From: a virus
Virus record (IMG/VR): IMGVR_UViG_3300037808_001133
Location: 1-64,000 of that record
Reading direction: 5' to 3' (one strand)
DNA: 64,000 nucleotides
Position 1 is the stretch's first letter. Every line of letters begins with the position of its first letter. Shown one piece after another: positions 1 through 7,484 of the stretch. The translations under genes and the position numbers were made by a program. The notes under the pieces were generated by a model. It ran no database searches, was not told the origin of the DNA, and saw only the letters and a program-made list of their open reading frames with translations.

Positions 1-155
1 TGTTCGAAGAGTGGCAAGAGCGCACGGCAATCATTGCGGCTGACGGCGTCCCGCTCCTCACAGCGGAGAAGCTTGCAAGCCACCAAATCTTCAGGACCAC
101 CGACGTGCCCCGTTGGATCAGGGCAATGGAGAAGGCCAGCGGCTTGCCCGAGTGA
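1..155 (+). CDS. C-terminal fragment of an unknown protein
   Basis: An open frame enters from the left edge and ends at TGA 153-155, giving about 50 residues with a plausible protein composition (FEEWQERTAI near the edge, ending KASGLPE). It lies upstream of the terminase, where a regulator or small terminase gene is often found. The fragment is too short to assign, and the terminase below already carries a TerS-like domain. Only the 3' end is visible. Confidence 0.55.
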   Translation, partial: FEEWQERTAIIAADGVPLLTAEKLASHQIFRTTDVPRWIRAMEKASGLPE

Positions 156-232
156 GCGTCGCTTGCCACCCTGGACGTGCCTGCCGAGCGTGCGCTCGGG
201 GCGACAACGTCAGTCGGCACCGCACTCAATGA
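152..232 (+). CDS. possible 26-residue cysteine-rich ORF
   Basis: A GTG start overlaps the upstream stop as GTGA, the coupling used by many genes in this genome. The predicted 26-residue peptide has a CH..CRAC arrangement that could be half of a zinc ribbon. There is no independent support such as a clear coding bias, so this may be chance. Confidence 0.25.
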   Translation: MSVACHPGRACRACARGDNVSRHRTQ

Positions 233-455
233 ACCCATAGCCCCCTCAACGGCCAAGGGAAACAAGGCCGTTCGGTGCCGGCTGGCTCACCCGCTCAGCG
301 CCACCGCTTGCGCGAATTTGTTCGTGCGCTGTCAAACCCTTATGCCGTAAGGTGTTGAGCCTGGCTACGTCGCCGCTCATGCCTGCTGCTGTTCGCAGCT
401 GCTCACTGCTGTCGCGTTCGTCCGGTTCGGGGGGAACGTGGCGTCGCATGTCTTT
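233..455 (+). other. non-coding stretch before the terminase
   Basis: No convincing gene is seen on either strand here; the open frames have poor composition and no ribosome binding site. The stretch ends in the promoter-like element at 456-464. It contains a small GCTGC/GCAGC inverted repeat near 382-396 but no clear terminator. Confidence 0.4.
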
Positions 456-464
456 TGATACCTT
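456..464 (+). promoter_or_regulatory. extended -10 promoter before terminase
   Basis: The sequence TGATACCTT fits an extended -10 element (TGnTAnnnT). The same TGATA core occurs before other plus-strand genes (near 4932, 7125, 7213, 8639, 22258 and 26089). No good -35 is seen. It lies 18 bases before the GTG chosen for the terminase, which argues that translation starts at 482 and not at the upstream in-frame TTG at 455. Confidence 0.45.
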
Positions 465-481
465 GCGCTTGTGAGAAACCG

Positions 482-2275
482 GTGAGCGAGAGTCCAAGCA
501 CAGTCGAACCGTGGGAGCGCCAACCTGGCGAGACTGCCAAGAACTTCCAGGCGTTCAGCCTCTATATGGACATGCGGCCCCACGAGCGGGGCGTTCGCAA
601 AGTGCAGTCGAAGCTCGGCCTGAGATCCTGTCGTCACCTCTTCAAGTGGAGCGCTCAGTTCGAATGGGTGAAGCGGTCGGCGCTATGGGACGACGAGCAG
701 TCCCGAATCAGAATCCTCGCGGCGAACGACAAGGCGCGGCTCATGGCCGAGCGTCACTACAACCTCGCCGACCACATGCAGGCCGTCGTCGGTGTCCAGC
801 TGGAGCAGCTGTCGCGCAAGGCGAAGGACGCGAGAGCGAAGGGTGAAGCGTTCGACTACCTCGACGCGCCCAATATGGTCCGGTGGATCAAGGCGCTCGT
901 CGACGTCCAGCGGATAAGCATTGGCGAACCGATCGTGCTTCCTGTCGAGGCCGACTTGCTCAGGCAACAAGGGTGGTCGCCGCTCGACCAATGGCGTCAG
1001 CGCTACGTTCGACCTCCCGGTGAGTTCAGTCCTCACCGGCTCCAGCGCGAAGCGATCAACAGCCCGGCCCGCTTCTTGGCAATCGTTGCTGGCGTCCAGT
1101 CAGGCAAGACAACCGGCGGGGCAATCCGGTTCGTCAACAAGCTCGCGACCGAGATACCCGAGCTTGAAACCAAGGGCGAGGTCGGCCTCTGGTGGCTCGT
1201 CGCACCGAACTCGGTCATTGGCCGTGTCATGCAGCAAGCCTTTGAGTCGCATATCAACGCGCTCGGGCTGCTCGACAAGACGTCTGGGTCCGAGTCCAAC
1301 CGGGTCTGGAAGCTCAAGGGCGGGCACCGCGTCGAGTTCCGTTCTGCGCAGACGCCGACGAGCCTGGTCGCCGCACCGGTCAATGGGATCTGGCTTGACG
1401 AGTTCACGCTTGTTGACCAACGCACCTGGACCGTGTCGCTGCGTCAGCGCCTCGCAAAGACGGGCGGCTGGGCAATCTTCACGGGCACGCCTCGTGGTAG
1501 GAACTGGGCCTACGAGGAAATCTGGCGGCGCGGCCAGAAGGACGACGACCTATACGACGAGCAGTTTGCCTGCTTCACGTGGCACTCGAGCGAGAACCCT
1601 GCGATCAGCGCGGACGAGATTGAGTCGGCGCGAAGCCAACTCCCCGAGGCTTACTTCCGACGCGAGTGGGAAGCGTCGTGGGAAGCCTTCCACGGACAAA
1701 TCTATGAGCACTACCAGCGCACGCTTCACGTCCGAGCCGGTGTCACGAAGCTCGGTTGTCCTGACGGCACGGTCTACAGGATCGGCATTGACTGGGGCCA
1801 CGCGAAGCCGGGTGCGGCAGTTGTCCTGCGCTGGCTTCCAACCGGCGAGTGGCATGTGGTCGAGGAGGTCCACGTCGCGGGCAAGCTCCCGGCTTGGTGG
1901 CACGAGAAGATCGTTGAGCTTTGGCGTCGCTGGAAGGTAGAGAAAATCTATTGCGACCCTGCCGAGCCTGGGCGGATCGCAACGCTGGTCGAGGACGGGC
2001 TCCCAGCCGTGAAGGCGAACAACTCGGTGCACGACGGGATCAGAACGATTGCCGCGCTGTTCAAACAGAACCGCTTCCTCATTGACGAGGACTGCCAGGT
2101 TGTCGCCAATCAGTTCGGCGAGTACCACTGGAAGCAAGACAACAAAGGCAACCGGCGCGAGTTCCCCGAGAAGGGTAACGACCACGCGATTGACGCGACA
2201 CGCTACGGCGTCCATTCGACTATGACGGAACCAAGGCCAGGGGAGAGATCAACATGGGGCAGCAAGGGCAGATAA
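482..2275 (+). CDS. terL: terminase large subunit with fused TerS-like N-terminal domain
   Basis: This is the DNA packaging motor, which cuts and translocates phage DNA into proheads. The ATPase has Walker A GVQSGKTT at about residues 204-211, Walker B GIWLDEF at about 302 and FTGTPRG at about 333. The RNase H-like nuclease shows three acidic sites: IGIDWG (about 434), IYCDP (about 489) and HAIDATRYG (about 567). The first 80 residues (WERQPGET, then WSAQFEWVKRSALWDDEQ) resemble the helical DNA-binding domain usually encoded by a separate small terminase gene. GTG 482 was chosen over TTG 455 because the promoter element lies between them. The product is 597 residues, long for a TerL, as expected for a fusion. 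Confidence 0.93.
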   Translation: MSESPSTVEPWERQPGETAKNFQAFSLYMDMRPHERGVRKVQSKLGLRSCRHLFKWSAQFEWVKRSALWDDEQSRIRILAANDKARLMAERHYNLADHMQAVVGVQLEQLSRKAKDARAKGEAFDYLDAPNMVRWIKALVDVQRISIGEPIVLPVEADLLRQQGWSPLDQWRQRYVRPPGEFSPHRLQREAINSPARFLAIVAGVQSGKTTGGAIRFVNKLATEIPELETKGEVGLWWLVAPNSVIGRVMQQAFESHINALGLLDKTSGSESNRVWKLKGGHRVEFRSAQTPTSLVAAPVNGIWLDEFTLVDQRTWTVSLRQRLAKTGGWAIFTGTPRGRNWAYEEIWRRGQKDDDLYDEQFACFTWHSSENPAISADEIESARSQLPEAYFRREWEASWEAFHGQIYEHYQRTLHVRAGVTKLGCPDGTVYRIGIDWGHAKPGAAVVLRWLPTGEWHVVEEVHVAGKLPAWWHEKIVELWRRWKVEKIYCDPAEPGRIATLVEDGLPAVKANNSVHDGIRTIAALFKQNRFLIDEDCQVVANQFGEYHWKQDNKGNRREFPEKGNDHAIDATRYGVHSTMTEPRPGERSTWGSKGR

Positions 2276-2433
2276 AACTCGTGAGCTTACTCACGGCACC
2301 ACGAGGAGAGTCGGCCTTCCGCGTGCCGCTCCCGTGTCTCGCCGAGGAGTGTGAAGGTTCGCTCGCGGGTGTCCTCGGCGGAACCTTCTGGTGCTGCTCG
2401 TGCGGCGCGAAGCACCGGGTGGTGAACGCGTGA
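2254..2433 (+). CDS. small zinc-ribbon protein
   Basis: This 59-residue ORF starts at ATG 2254, preceded by GGGGAGAGA, and overlaps the end of the terminase by 22 bases in another frame. Two cysteine pairs (CLAEEC and CCSC, then CGAKH) suggest a single zinc-binding ribbon. Its stop overlaps the GTG of the following ParB-fold gene, so the two are probably translationally coupled. The function is unknown; it is one of many small cysteine-pair proteins in this phage. Confidence 0.6.
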   Translation: MGQQGQIKLVSLLTAPRGESAFRVPLPCLAEECEGSLAGVLGGTFWCCSCGAKHRVVNA

Positions 2434-3026
2434 GCGAGCCCGACCTTTCCCATATCACTCCCGACCTCCAGTCGCTCGCGTGTCTTGTGACCGACGTCGT
2501 GAAGGACCCGTCGAACCTTCGGGTCCACGGGGCCAAGTCAATCGAGAGCGTGCGGGGCTCCCTCGCGAAGTTCACGCAGCGCAAACCGATCGTCGTGAAC
2601 AGGCGCACGAAGGTCGTGGAGGCTGGCAACGGAACGCTTGAGGCGACCGTCGCGAACGGGCACGAGCACATTGCGGTCGTCTGGGTTGACGACGACCCGC
2701 TGACAGCGACAGCGTTCGCGATCGCCGACAACCGGACAGCTGAGCTTTCGTCGTGGGACGCGCCGGCGCTCAAGCTCCAGGTCGAAGCGCTCGGCGACTA
2801 CGAGGTCCCGGGTGTTGACCTCGACTGGCTCAACGAGCTTGACCCGCCCGAGCCCGACGACGCGACAGCTGCTCAGGCCGACGAAGACGAGGACGCGGAC
2901 ACTGGACCGCAGCTTGGGGATATGCAGTTCCGGCTCATGGTCGAGTGCGGCGACGAGTTCAAGCAGGCCGAACTCCTCGCACGCCTTGAGGAAGAGGGGT
3001 TCACGTGCCAAGCGTTAATGTCGTAG
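2430..3026 (+). CDS. ParB/Srx-fold protein, copy A
   Basis: The 198-residue product has a ParB N-terminal-like domain (DPSNLRVH at about 30, VRGSLAKF, VEAGNGTLEAT, then TAFAIADNRTAE). It is a clear paralogue of the minus-strand protein at 48047-48712; they share DPSN, RGS.AK, GNG.L, FAIADNRT and DYEVPG. GTG 2430 is used because it overlaps the preceding stop. The C-terminus adds an acidic linker and a short alpha/beta segment. Such phage proteins bind DNA or nucleotides and are often neighbours of DNA-modifying enzymes. It overlaps the next gene, an ABC-GNAT fusion, by 22 bases, so the two likely act together. Nuclease activity is not demonstrated by the motifs seen. Confidence 0.75.
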   Translation: MSEPDLSHITPDLQSLACLVTDVVKDPSNLRVHGAKSIESVRGSLAKFTQRKPIVVNRRTKVVEAGNGTLEATVANGHEHIAVVWVDDDPLTATAFAIADNRTAELSSWDAPALKLQVEALGDYEVPGVDLDWLNELDPPEPDDATAAQADEDEDADTGPQLGDMQFRLMVECGDEFKQAELLARLEEEGFTCQALMS

Positions 3027-4162
3027 TCGAGACAGCGATCTCTCGCACGCCGCGAGCCCGCCAGCTGGAGGGCATGTTCGACGTTCCGCCTACCGAGGTC
3101 ACGCGCCTTGAGTGGGACGTGAACCTTCCCTACGAGGACAAGCCGTGGCAGGTCGGCCTTATCGTTGGCGCGTCAGGCGCGGGCAAGACAACGATTGCCC
3201 GCAAGCTGTTCGGCGACCTCGTTGACGCGGAGCTCACGTGGGACAAGGCGTCGGTGATCGACGACTTCGCCGACGGGCTGTCCATGCGAGAGATCAGTGC
3301 CGTGTGCCAGGCGGTCGGGTTCAACACGGTCCCGGCCTGGCTGCGGCCCTACCGAGTCCTGAGCAACGGCGAACAGTTCCGGGTCGAGCTTGCGAGGCGA
3401 CTCCTCGAGGGAGGCGACCTCGTCGTGGTGGACGAGTTCACCTCAGTCGTAGACAGGCAGGTCGCGAAGATTGGTAGTCACGCGGTTCAGAAGCACGTCA
3501 GGAAGGGCAACGGGAAGTTCGTCGGTGTCACGTGCCACCGCGACGTGATCGACTGGCTACAGCCCGACTGGACCTTCGACCCGTCAACGCGTGAATTCGC
3601 ATGGAGGTCGGTTCGGCCCCGCCCCAAACTCGACATTGAAATCCGACCCGTCCCCTATTCGACGTGGCGCGTGTTCGCTCCATTCCACTATCTGACGGCG
3701 TCGCTCCACCGCTCGGCAAGGTGCTGGGGCCTCTACTGCAACGGACGACTCGCGAGCTTCGCGGGGATTCTCTATCGCATGCACCCGAAGACGAGGAACC
3801 TGTGGGGCTGCTCGCGGCTCGTGACGCTCCCTGACTTCCAAGGGCTCGGGCTCGCGTTCGCTTTGATCGACACGGTCGGAGCGATCTACAAAGCCGACGG
3901 CAAGCGGCTGCATACTTACCCTGCTCACCCAGCCCTGATCCACGCGTTCGACCGCTCACGCGTTTGGCAACTGCGGTCGAAGCCCGCGACGTGGCAACCG
4001 CTTAACAAGAAGTCCAAGGCGAGCGCGACCAAGAACTTCAAGCGTGCCTTCAAGTGGGGAGACAACATGGGCACGCGACCGAACGCGGTCTTCCGCTACG
4101 TCGGCAAGCCGGCTGACAAGCAAGACAGCGAACGCGTCATGGCCTACTGGAAGAAGAAATGA
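3005..4162 (+). CDS. ABC-type ATPase fused to GNAT acyltransferase domain
   Basis: The 385-residue protein starts at GTG 3005 inside the end of the ParB gene. The first half is a soluble ABC ATPase: Walker A GASGAGKTT (about 56-64), an LSNGEQ signature variant (about 118) and Walker B LVVVDEF (about 138) followed by TSVVD. The second half is a GNAT fold with the acyl-CoA loop FQGLGLAFALID near residue 278. No membrane segments are present, so it is not a transporter. GNAT-fold phage enzymes include Mom of phage Mu, which modifies adenine in DNA; a DNA or nucleotide modification role is an inference supported by the adjacent ParB-fold gene. Protein or small-molecule acetylation is the alternative. 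Confidence 0.8.
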   Translation: MPSVNVVVETAISRTPRARQLEGMFDVPPTEVTRLEWDVNLPYEDKPWQVGLIVGASGAGKTTIARKLFGDLVDAELTWDKASVIDDFADGLSMREISAVCQAVGFNTVPAWLRPYRVLSNGEQFRVELARRLLEGGDLVVVDEFTSVVDRQVAKIGSHAVQKHVRKGNGKFVGVTCHRDVIDWLQPDWTFDPSTREFAWRSVRPRPKLDIEIRPVPYSTWRVFAPFHYLTASLHRSARCWGLYCNGRLASFAGILYRMHPKTRNLWGCSRLVTLPDFQGLGLAFALIDTVGAIYKADGKRLHTYPAHPALIHAFDRSRVWQLRSKPATWQPLNKKSKASATKNFKRAFKWGDNMGTRPNAVFRYVGKPADKQDSERVMAYWKKK

Positions 4163-4563
4163 CTGCCGGTCGGCAGCGCCAGCTGTTCGCGGCCCTTGTC
4201 TCGTGCGAGACGTGCGGGTGGTCGTGGCGTGAGGGCGAGGCCGCGCCTCAAGAGCACCAAAATCACGCGCAGAAGCCCGCACGCGTAGTCACTCGGGGGT
4301 CGATAAACGGGGCCCCCGTCACGCCTGTCCCGCTCAAGAAATGGAGGTGCTCGCGGTGCTGGTCGAAGTTCAAGAGCCCAAGGGCCGAGCTTTACCCGGT
4401 TTGCCAAGCGTGCGTCGACGGCGAGCGCAGCCTGTTCGGCGAGGGCTCCATGATCCCGAAGGACGCTCACCCGATTGGGAACCCGCGCCGCCTGTTCGCT
4501 CAGGGCAAGCGCGGCGCCATGCGTAGGGACCGCGCCAAGCGGGGCAAGCGTAGGGTCCTGTGA
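4159..4563 (+). CDS. zinc-ribbon protein of unknown function
   Basis: The 134-residue product starts at ATG 4159 in an ATGA overlap with the ABC-GNAT gene. It has CETCGW near the N-terminus, CSRCW in the middle and CQAC near residue 90, enough for one or two zinc sites. The C-terminus is very basic (RRDRAKRGKRRVL), consistent with nucleic acid binding. No family is recognised. Confidence 0.65.
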   Translation: MTAGRQRQLFAALVSCETCGWSWREGEAAPQEHQNHAQKPARVVTRGSINGAPVTPVPLKKWRCSRCWSKFKSPRAELYPVCQACVDGERSLFGEGSMIPKDAHPIGNPRRLFAQGKRGAMRRDRAKRGKRRVL

Positions 4564-4916
4564 GCCGGGTCAACGTGGGGCGCACCTTCGCCGACAAAGA
4601 CAAGCCCTCGCGCTGGTACGTCGTGCTCAAGGTTGACCACGTCTACGCGCTGGTTTGGTGGGAGGGCGGCGAGCCTCACGCAGTCCCGGTCTCCGAAATG
4701 AAGCGCAGGAAGATCAAGCTCGACAGCTTCGACTTCCCTATGTCGCAACTGCTCCACCGTTGGGGAATCACCGCTCGGCAGCTTGACGAGTTCTTGGAGT
4801 CGGGCATGTATCGTCACGAGCCCGACGTCTCGCACGTCCGCAGTACCAGGAAGCCAACGAACGGCAGGACGACTCACCACCTCAAACACCGACACAAGAA
4901 CTTCAAGCGGACTTGA
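4560..4916 (+). CDS. unknown protein, 118 residues
   Basis: The GTG start overlaps the upstream stop (GTGA). The N-terminal half looks like a small beta-rich domain (RWYVVLKV, YALVWWEGGE) and the C-terminus is basic with many His and Lys. It closes the operon that began with the terminase; the next gene has its own promoter-like sequence overlapping this stop codon. No function can be assigned. Confidence 0.6.
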   Translation: MSRVNVGRTFADKDKPSRWYVVLKVDHVYALVWWEGGEPHAVPVSEMKRRKIKLDSFDFPMSQLLHRWGITARQLDEFLESGMYRHEPDVSHVRSTRKPTNGRTTHHLKHRHKNFKRT

Positions 4917-4940
4917 CGTAGGCGGTTGCCATGATAGCTC
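4913..4940 (+). promoter_or_regulatory. promoter, -35 and extended -10
   Basis: TTGACG (4913-4918) is followed after 16 bases by TAGCTC, within the extended TGATAGCTC element (4932-4940). It precedes the small gene at 4959, which has a strong AGAGGAGG ribosome binding site. Confidence 0.55.
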
Positions 4941-4958
4941 CAGCCAGAGGAGGCCCTC

Positions 4959-5114
4959 ATGAACACGCCGGACAAGCTGAAGCCGCCGCCGCTGTCGTTC
5001 CCATGCAAGGTGAAGGAAGAGACAGAGAAGGCTGGGCTGGTCGCGCCGCGAGAGCTTCCCTTGTCCTTGCCTGTGCCTCGGTCCGAACGTGCGGTTGACT
5101 GGCGGTCGCTATGA
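4959..5114 (+). CDS. small proline-rich protein, 51 residues
   Basis: ATG 4959 follows CCAGAGGAGG at the right distance, the best ribosome binding site in this area. The product is 51 residues, rich in Pro, Leu and Glu (KPPPLSFP near the start). Its stop overlaps the next start as ATGA. There is no recognisable domain. Confidence 0.5.
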   Translation: MNTPDKLKPPPLSFPCKVKEETEKAGLVAPRELPLSLPVPRSERAVDWRSL

Positions 5115-5314
5115 TCGTCCCAATGAGGGGTGAAGCTTCGTTCCGACGCGGCGCGGTGTTCGTGGTCGAGCGCCTCTACTGGCGCGGCCGCCCGCTCCCG
5201 GTTGGCGTCCTCAAGCTGCGGTGGCTGTTACCAGCTTCACGCGTCGGCTACGACTACCCGGGTCGCCAGCTGCCAGACGTGCTCGATCGTCCAGGCGAGC
5301 GACGCGTCGCGTGA
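5111..5314 (+). CDS. unknown protein, 67 residues
   Basis: ATG 5111 is in an ATGA overlap with the preceding stop, and the stop is in a GTGA overlap with the next gene. The product is basic with a YWRGRPLPVG stretch and hydrophobic beta-like segments. It was chosen over the longer overlapping frame because of the coupling at both ends. The function is unknown. Confidence 0.45.
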   Translation: MIVPMRGEASFRRGAVFVVERLYWRGRPLPVGVLKLRWLLPASRVGYDYPGRQLPDVLDRPGERRVA

Positions 5315-5463
5315 AGCCAAAGCTCAAGCTCGTGCGCAGGACCAGCGAGGTCAGGGAGAACAGAACCGTCTGGATCGAGTTGGTCAAGAGCGGCAAGACT
5401 TACTTCGAACGCGTCATGAGGCAAGACGGGTCGGAGGTCTCGTGGCGCAAGACCTCCAAGTGA
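5311..5463 (+). CDS. small basic protein, 50 residues
   Basis: GTG 5311 overlaps the upstream stop. The product (VKPKLKLVRR at the start, then VWIELVKSGKTYFERV) looks like a small beta-sheet domain of about 45 residues. A longer frame extends upstream but has a shadow-like composition. It is coupled to the next gene through GTGA. The function is unknown. Confidence 0.45.
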   Translation: MKPKLKLVRRTSEVRENRTVWIELVKSGKTYFERVMRQDGSEVSWRKTSK

Positions 5464-5807
5464 CACCGGGTGACATGGCGGCTACCGCTCTCTCGGTCCT
5501 CGTGATTGCCTTCTCCTGTCGGGTAGCTTCGCGGCTTCACGCGAAGGCCGCGGAGCAACGTCACGTCGACAAGGCGGTGGCGTCGGCGAGGGCGAACAAC
5601 ACGATCACGCTCACGTGCGGTAGCGAGATCCGCGTGGTCGCAAAGAAGATCCCGTCAGGGTTCCCAGCTGCTTGCGACGTTTGCCAGTCGTGCGCCGAGG
5701 TCGAGGTCAACGAGACGACAATGCTCTACCTCTGCCCCGGCTGCTTCGTCCAGGTCGCAGCCCGGTTCGTACGCCGAGCCTACAGAGCGAAGCGCTCACG
5801 CGTGTAG
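5460..5807 (+). CDS. membrane-anchored zinc-ribbon protein
   Basis: The GTG start overlaps the preceding stop. The 115-residue product has one hydrophobic segment near the N-terminus (ATALSVLVIAF), then a charged region and a zinc site made of CDVCQSC (about 75) and CPGC (about 96), ending in a basic tail (RRAYRAKRSRV). This suggests a protein tethered to the inner membrane with a cytoplasmic zinc ribbon. It converges with the minus-strand gene at 5796-6068, overlapping it by 12 bases. Confidence 0.55.
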   Translation: MTPGDMAATALSVLVIAFSCRVASRLHAKAAEQRHVDKAVASARANNTITLTCGSEIRVVAKKIPSGFPAACDVCQSCAEVEVNETTMLYLCPGCFVQVAARFVRRAYRAKRSRV

Positions 5808-6068
5808 CGCGTCGTCCTCCGGGACTAGCGCCTCGTCACTCGGCGGCGGCGGTGAAGCTGGCGCGCACTCAAGGTCTTCCTCGGTGTAAGCCTGCTGTGC
5901 CATGCGGGTGCGCTTCGCGATCTTGAAGAACGCGGAGTCGGTGTCGGTGACAGGCTTCTCGACGTTGCCTCGCAGCTGCCGCAGCGTTGCCCTGACTTTC
6001 TCGCGAACAGATTCCAGCGCCGGGTCAAACGTCCTGGTCGGTCTCGGCTTCGGCTTTGGTGCGAGCAT
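5796..6068 (-). CDS. unknown protein, 90 residues, minus-strand island
   Basis: The protein begins MLAPKPKPRPTRT and has a helical, charged middle and an acidic Pro-rich tail. It is the last of three minus-strand genes inserted into an otherwise plus-strand region, nine bases after the preceding gene. Composition is protein-like and better than the opposing frames. No family is recognised. Confidence 0.5.
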   Translation of the reverse strand: MLAPKPKPRPTRTFDPALESVREKVRATLRQLRGNVEKPVTDTDSAFFKIAKRTRMAQQAYTEEDLECAPASPPPPSDEALVPEDDALHA

Positions 6069-6077
6069 GCCTGCCTC

Positions 6078-6305
6078 TTATTGCTTTGTTGGACGACGAC
6101 CCTTGATCCGTGACGCGTGCAGCTTGACCTGCTCTCTCAGCGATCGTAGTTCCGAATCGCTTCTGGTGCCATGTTCCCGAAGCGCTGACTGTCGCTTGAG
6201 GACGACAACCGGTTGCAGTTCTCGGGGGCGCTTCTGCCGAGACGAGGCATAACCCAAGACGAGACAGCTATTCACCGCGAGGAACAGCGCCAACCAGAAG
6301 GTCAA
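6078..6305 (-). CDS. small one-membrane-segment protein, spanin-like
   Basis: A TTG start overlaps the stop of the upstream gene (TTGA). The 75-residue product has an N-terminal hydrophobic segment (FWLALFLAV, then LVLGY) followed by a basic, probably coiled-coil region. This topology fits an inner-membrane spanin subunit or similar lysis accessory, but many small phage membrane proteins look alike and there is no specific motif. Confidence 0.5.
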   Translation of the reverse strand: MTFWLALFLAVNSCLVLGYASSRQKRPRELQPVVVLKRQSALREHGTRSDSELRSLREQVKLHASRIKGRRPTKQ

Positions 6306-6598
6306 GACGGGTCTCCCTTGAGCACCTTAAGCAACTCGTCCATGACTTGCTTTTGCTCGTTGCGCTCGTGACTTAGTGCGGCGCGCATTTCCTGGCGAAT
6401 GTCGTCCTCGCGGGTTTGCCCCGACTTGACTAGCTCGGCGATCCTGCCCGGCTTGCGCTCCGGTTCCTTCGGGTCGCCCTCGTAGAACGTTCTCAGTTCC
6501 CGGTTCTGACGCCACAGCATGTAGACGGCGAGGCCCAGGATTACAGCCATTGGCCCAGACGCGACCAGTGACTTCACAGCTTCGTCAAATAGATCCAC
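6302..6598 (-). CDS. holin-like membrane protein with coiled coil
   Basis: The GTG at 6598 was chosen; upstream in-frame codons read into a poor composition. The 98-residue product has one hydrophobic segment after a short amphipathic start (ASGPMAVILGLAVYMLW) and then a long charged helix. A single segment plus a cytoplasmic coiled coil is seen in some phage holins. It heads the minus-strand trio and is divergent from the plus-strand gene at 6668, with about 70 bases between them for two promoters. The holin role is an inference. Confidence 0.5.
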   Translation of the reverse strand: MDLFDEAVKSLVASGPMAVILGLAVYMLWRQNRELRTFYEGDPKEPERKPGRIAELVKSGQTREDDIRQEMRAALSHERNEQKQVMDELLKVLKGDPS

Positions 6599-6667
6599 GG
6601 TCGCCTCTTGGTGTGTACTTGTTCCCCGACTCCTCCTCAGAGTAAGGTGCAGCCGGGAGGATCTCCA

Positions 6668-7081
6668 ATGTCCGAGTTCAACGACAAGGTCGAGCAAGCG
6701 ATAGCAAAGACGGCAGACGCCCTCGCTGACGGGTTTGACGCAAGCGACGTCTCTGTCCTGGTCCGGGAGGCGGTCGAGGTCGCAGAGGGCTTGGACAGCC
6801 TGGACGGCCCAGCCAAGCGGAAGCTCGCAATCGAGTTTGCTGGCACACTGGTCGATAAGTTCTTCACCGAGGCCACGCCGCAGATTGAGCAGCTGGTCAA
6901 GGACGTCGATTGGCCGTTCCTCACGGACGGCATGGAGGCGGCGCTCGTCGATCCAATCGTCAAGAAGTTCGCCGTGCCCTATGCGCGTGACCTGCTCAAG
7001 CTCGCGATCCCGAGCATGGTTGACCTCGTCGTGGACGCGTCGAAGGGCTTCGTCAACGTGAACGTGTCAGACGACGCGTGA
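6668..7081 (+). CDS. unknown helical protein, 137 residues
   Basis: ATG 6668 is preceded by GGGAGG. The product is acidic and almost entirely helical, with regularly spaced hydrophobics and a hydrophobic C-terminal third (DLLKLAIPSMVDLVV). A -10-like TAAGGT occurs near 6644. It could be a virion internal or lysis-related protein; no family is recognised. Confidence 0.55.
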   Translation: MSEFNDKVEQAIAKTADALADGFDASDVSVLVREAVEVAEGLDSLDGPAKRKLAIEFAGTLVDKFFTEATPQIEQLVKDVDWPFLTDGMEAALVDPIVKKFAVPYARDLLKLAIPSMVDLVVDASKGFVNVNVSDDA

Positions 7082-7105
7082 CGCACGGCGTCAGGACGCG
7101 TGAGG

Positions 7106-7133
7106 TTGCTCATACGGAGACCTGTGATATGGG
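7106..7133 (+). promoter_or_regulatory. promoter-like element
   Basis: TTGCTC (7106-7111), 16 bases, then TATGGG within TGATATGGGT. It overlaps the start of the possible 28-residue ORF, so the two are alternatives or the promoter serves the lipoprotein gene at 7246. Confidence 0.35.
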
Positions 7134-7215
7134 TGCCGACTGCGGTTGCAGCGCTGGTGATCAGGACACGGTCGAGGTTGCCTCGCGACCATGGGACCAC
7201 GACCCAGTGGTTTGA
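7129..7215 (+). CDS. possible 28-residue peptide
   Basis: ATG 7129 has a GGAG nearby and runs 28 codons (CGCSAGDQD near the start). It lies on top of promoter-like sequences, so its coding status is doubtful. Confidence 0.2.
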   Translation: MGADCGCSAGDQDTVEVASRPWDHDPVV

Positions 7216-7221
7216 TACCGT
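7213..7221 (+). promoter_or_regulatory. extended -10 element
   Basis: TGATACCGT is almost identical to the element before the terminase (TGATACCTT) and lies about 30 bases upstream of the lipoprotein start. Confidence 0.4.
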
Positions 7222-7245
7222 GTTGCCTCAACCAGAGGAACACCA

Positions 7246-7482
7246 ATGAGCAAACTCCACCGACTCGCAATGCTGAGCGCCTTCCTGCTGCTCGGCACAC
7301 CGGGCTGCAAGCACAACCTTCAGCGACCCTACGTCGACGCCATGATCAAAACCGAGTTGGTGATCCGCGACGACATTGAGGCCGGGGACTACAAGCCCGA
7401 GGCGGGCTCCCTCACGGTGCTGGACGAGTGGAAGAAGGCGAACGCGAACGCTGACGCCGCGCTCAAGGCCAAGGGGAAGTAG
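7246..7482 (+). CDS. small lipoprotein, possible outer spanin
   Basis: The 78-residue product has a basic start, a hydrophobic stretch (LSAFLLLG) and a lipobox-like GTPGC with the cysteine at about residue 21, followed by a short charged helix. ATG 7246 follows AGAGGAA. A small lipoprotein near a small membrane-anchored protein (6078-6305) could be an outer/inner spanin pair; they are on opposite strands, which is unusual for spanins. The lipoprotein call is good, the spanin role is inference. Confidence 0.6.
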   Translation: MSKLHRLAMLSAFLLLGTPGCKHNLQRPYVDAMIKTELVIRDDIEAGDYKPEAGSLTVLDEWKKANANADAALKAKGK

Positions 7483-7484
7483 CC

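Noticed and set aside
153-347. In-frame open codons after the TGA at 153-155
   Set aside because: The continuation has no protein-like pattern, and third-position GC is about background, unlike the case at 42181.
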